64,000 bases of DNA from Paenibacillus sinopodophylli (GTDB lineage Bacteria; Bacillota; Bacilli; Paenibacillales; Paenibacillaceae), in assembly GCF_005930355.1 (NCBI RefSeq), contig NZ_VDBO01000002.1, forward strand, positions 586,200 through 650,199. Direction: 5' to 3'. This document shows positions 61,615 to 64,000 of this stretch, piece by piece. The number at the start of each line of letters is the position of its first letter. Position 1 is the first letter of the stretch. A program made the translations under genes and the position numbers. The notes beneath the pieces were generated by a model. The model saw only the letters and a program-made list of their open reading frames with translations, did no database searches and had not been told where the DNA came from.

Positions 61615-61694
61615 GATTAAGCTAACTGGGAACGTTAGTTCAATGTAAGAGCTACAGCCCAGGACTTTGCTCGTCCTGGGCCGTCGCTTTTTTA
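61615..61694 (+). repeat. array repeat, final left half-unit with terminator
   Basis: TTAAGCTAACTGGGAACGTTAG then TTCAAT, followed not by a right half but by a GCCCAGGAC / GTCCTGGGC terminator with TTTTTT (61657-61694). Marks the array end. Confidence 0.75.
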
Positions 61695-61853
61695 ATACAA
61701 ATGGTTGCTCGTGGTACGATTTTTTGAAAAGTCGCTTAACCCTTTATGATCTTCTATAAGGAAGAAGGTTCTGAATGAACGATGACTTGGCTTTAATAAT
61801 GTACATTCATAAGTTATAATGACCAAAGATGAAAAGACTAGGAGACGATATAA

Positions 61854-62009
61854 ATGCCACTCTCATGTGGTATCGTCGGTCTTCCTAAAGTTAGTGAAAA
61901 TCAAATTATTGATGCCTTCTACGTGCTAAAAAACAACTTAAATGTTGACGGTTGTAGACTGGTAGAACGCCGGATCCACAGTAACAATCCAGTCAGAACT
62001 TATAAATAG
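61854..62009 (+). pseudogene. ychF 5' remnant fused to unrelated sequence
   Basis: ATG with AGGAG upstream. The first 13 residues, MPLSCGIVGLPKV, match the start of the YchF GTPase (xALxxGIVGLPNVGKST), but the P-loop GKST is missing and the frame then continues with unrelated sequence for 38 residues. Probably a truncated gene created by a rearrangement at the island edge. Confidence 0.45.
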
Positions 62010-62042
62010 AAGTACGCTTGTAGCATATTATCTAAAGTTGAT

Positions 62043-62079
62043 AATGCCCACTAACCAATTTGGCTAGTGGGCATTTGCT
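62043..62079 (+). terminator. rho-independent terminator
   Basis: AATGCCCACTA / CTAGTGGGCATT then TTGCTT. Confidence 0.65.
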
Positions 62080-62180
62080 TAATCAATAATACAGTTAAGC
62101 TGGGCATTTTACACTATTGCCGCCCTTAACGAGGATTAAGTGTTCGGACTGTATATTTTAGGAACCAGCTAAGAGTTTAA

Positions 62181-62360
62181 TTATGATAGGAGTTTTAAAC
62201 CGATCGCTGCGCCCAATACCATAGCTATGAAAAGAACACAGCGCCAATCCTTTGATTCTCCAAAGAAAAACATGCCAATAAGCGCACCTCCAACAGTACC
62301 AATACCGCTCCAGATACCATAAGCAGTTCCCATTGGTAAACTTCTCATTCTATTGTACAT
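62181..62360 (-). pseudogene. SMR-family transporter, C-terminal half
   Basis: Minus strand: LPMGTAYGIWSGIGTVGGAL, then LIGMFFFGESKDWRCV and a last helix ending LKLLS. This is the second half of an EmrE/SugE-type multidrug transporter; the first two helices with the essential Glu are missing. It runs into the recombinase fragment at 62345. Confidence 0.7.
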
Positions 62361-62563
62361 ATACTCCGACGGAGCAATCTATTCGGAGACTCTCGTACCA
62401 ATTTCAAAAATCGAGTTGTATTTTCCTGCCTGCTCTCAAAATATCGCGCCATCGCCGCATACTCTTCGCTTCTGATTTTCCCTAAAGCATTGTCCTCATA
62501 AAACTTCCTTTTAATGGTTTGCCGTTCCCTTTCCCTACTGTTCAATCTGACGACTTCTTTCAT
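62345..62563 (-). pseudogene. serine recombinase C-terminal fragment
   Basis: 72-codon frame with KRKFYEDNALGKIRSEEYAA and ARYFESRQE, the coiled-coil region found after the zinc ribbon in large serine recombinases. Start and catalytic parts are absent; it may be the scar of a lost element. Confidence 0.4.
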
Positions 62564-62948
62564 GCCATCTCACCGCTGGTTTTGCTGCTGCCGCCGCGAG
62601 TGAAGGACAAGCCATGGCCTCTCCTCCCTCGAATCGTGCAGTTTAAAGTTTTCTTTACATTTCATCTATGAGATAGTTTGCTTTGATATCATATAATGAT
62701 GAACATTGACGTAATTTGTCCTACAACAGACGGATTGGATCGGCAAGGGCTTATTAAGGGTTATAGAGAGGGCTTATTTACGCCGTATGACGCGATCAAA
62801 ATAGCAGTATTCATGACTCTTCATTCGGATTGACTGACAAGTCGGAGGTGACGGTTAAAGATGTAAATCATTTGAATAGTTACAGTTTACTAGAATTCAT
62901 TGTGCTCGTTTAATGGTTACTATTGTTTATAAATGGAGGATGTTAGAG
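62564..62948. other. intergenic stretch before the surface protein
   Basis: A 64-codon frame at 62699-62893 lacks a ribosome binding site and is not annotated. TATAAT-like sequence occurs near 62692. No other feature is supported. Confidence 0.4.
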
Positions 62949-64000
62949 ATGAGAGATACGAGATTCAAGACACAAGCATGGCGATCCAGTTCAATCAGCC
63001 AAGTAGCTAGATGGAAGTTGTTTGTTCGTATGTTATTAATTGTAACGTTGATCGCTTCAATGCTTCCGTCGGCAGCATTGACCGTATCGGCGAGTACGGA
63101 GGTAACGTATTTAGACGAGAACGGCGTAGAACAAACGCAAGCTGTAACGATCATCGACAGCAGCAATTGGGGCGATGATTCTACACTTACAACCGGCTGG
63201 TATTTGTTTCGTGGTTCATGGACTATGCCTAGCTCGATCACTGTATTGGACGATGTATATATTATCCTTGAGGATAACAGCCATGTAACGGTGTCACAGA
63301 CTAGCAGCGATAGCGCAGGAATTAACGTTTCTACTGGAAACAATTTGACGATTTTTGCACAATCTACTGGATCAAGCATGGGCAAGCTGAATGCTCACGG
63401 TGGTAATTATTTCGCAGGTATCGGCGGTGCTGGCGGGACGGTTACGATTAATGGCGGCGTTATAACTGCCACTGGTAGTGATTTTGGCGCAGGGATCGGC
63501 GGCGGCTATCTCAGTGCTGGCGGGACGGTTACGATTAATGGCGGCGTTATAACTGCCACTGGTGGTGATTATGGCGCAGGTATCGGCGGCGGCGAAAGCG
63601 GTGCTGGCGGGACGGTTACGATTAATGGCGGCGCTATAACTGCCACTGGTGGTTTTTTGGGCGCAGGTATCGGCGGCGGCTATGGCGGTGCTGGCGGGAT
63701 GGTTACGATTAATGGTGGCGACATAACTGCCACTGGTGGTGGTTATGAAGACGGCGCAGGTATCGGCGGCGCAGGTATCGGCGGCGGCTATCTCGGTGCT
63801 GGTGGGACGGTCATTGTCAGTGGATTTTACGAATATTGGACGAATAATACAAATAGTGCGCCTAGTGCAATAACGGGGCTCAGCAGTTTTGACGGTGATA
63901 CTAGCACTTTCGTAGAATTTGCATACGTCAAATTTCGTTCAGTCAAAGTTATTAACAGCGCAGAGATCACGGTCACTGCACCTGTAACCGGAGCTACGCC
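62949..64000 (+). CDS. exported Gly-rich repeat surface protein, 5' part
   Basis: Starts at ATG 62949 (GGAGG 9 bp upstream) and runs off the window after about 350 codons. A long signal peptide ends near residue 48 (MLLIVTLIASMLPSAALTVSA). A beta-rich region follows, then about five copies of a 23-25-residue unit GAGIGGGY-GAGGTVTINGG-ITATGG (about 157-290). Such carbohydrate-binding-like repeats occur in giant Paenibacillus cell-surface proteins with SLH ends, but the C-terminus is outside the window. Confidence 0.75.
   Translation, partial: MRDTRFKTQAWRSSSISQVARWKLFVRMLLIVTLIASMLPSAALTVSASTEVTYLDENGVEQTQAVTIIDSSNWGDDSTLTTGWYLFRGSWTMPSSITVLDDVYIILEDNSHVTVSQTSSDSAGINVSTGNNLTIFAQSTGSSMGKLNAHGGNYFAGIGGAGGTVTINGGVITATGSDFGAGIGGGYLSAGGTVTINGGVITATGGDYGAGIGGGESGAGGTVTINGGAITATGGFLGAGIGGGYGGAGGMVTINGGDITATGGGYEDGAGIGGAGIGGGYLGAGGTVIVSGFYEYWTNNTNSAPSAITGLSSFDGDTSTFVEFAYVKFRSVKVINSAEITVTAPVTGAT

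Noticed and set aside
62927..63385. 152-codon minus-strand frame
   Set aside because: Antisense to the exported repeat protein, which has a signal peptide, ribosome binding site and repeats.

Overview
The window looks like chromosome or large mobile-element DNA from a spore-forming, low-to-mid GC Firmicute, most likely Paenibacillus or a close relative. The support is strong AGGAGG-type ribosome binding sites with frequent TTG and GTG starts, SLH surface-layer anchoring, a LexA box of the GAAC-N4-GTTC type in front of a UvrX/YolD pair, and a two-gene Ku/LigD end-joining system. Insertion sequences, gene remnants and small accessory genes fill most of it, so this is an accessory or genomic-island region rather than conserved core.

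Layout. 0-3.4 kb: a broken IS110 transposase, a nonsense-mutated small gene, and the C-terminal end of an RHS/polymorphic toxin split by an IS3-family element (3-bp target duplication), followed by its DUF4279-type immunity gene, which carries an 11-G tract. 3.9-10.8 kb: a tightly coupled Tad/type IV-like secretion or pilus operon (HTH regulator, CpaB-like SAF protein, CpaE-like ATPase, CpaF ATPase, two TadB/TadC-like membrane proteins, a tiny pilin-like protein, two small anchored proteins). 10.8-18.6 kb: phage/plasmid-like small genes, a C5 DNA methyltransferase, a candidate hydrophobic mini-peptide gene and an SOS-controlled Y-family polymerase operon. 19-22.6 kb: a MerR-GyrI regulator facing an M20 hydrolase fused to its own GyrI-like domain. 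22.7-25.1 kb: a MerR-SDR pair bounded by IS21-like inverted repeats. 25-28.5 kb: a tyrosine recombinase and small genes including an AP2-like protein. 28.6-36.3 kb: an SLH protein and a 2160-residue exported multidomain protein. 36-40.7 kb: a methyltransferase, an ISL3 remnant and a second MerR-SDR module with an acetyltransferase. 41-48.5 kb: DNA-processing genes (metallophosphoesterase, membrane-anchored Mrr-like nuclease, Ku/LigD operon, a frameshifted C5 methyltransferase, an N6-adenine-type methyltransferase). 48.7-52 kb: remnants.

52.3-61.7 kb is the most unusual part. Twelve small genes, all on the + strand, are separated by a recurring palindromic repeat (core CTAACGGG-N-TAG). Most complete units have two direct copies around a variable hairpin. 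The layout recalls an integron cassette array or a poly-immunity locus, but no integron integrase is visible. A second system-level signal is a 54-bp promoter element found four times with identical spacing (3899, 28572, 45762, 47206). It precedes the Tad-like operon, the SLH/giant-protein pair, the C5 methyltransferase and a small gene, and implies one dedicated regulator coordinating genes spread over 43 kb. The right edge (61.8-64 kb) holds further remnants and the start of a Gly-rich repeat surface protein that runs off the window.
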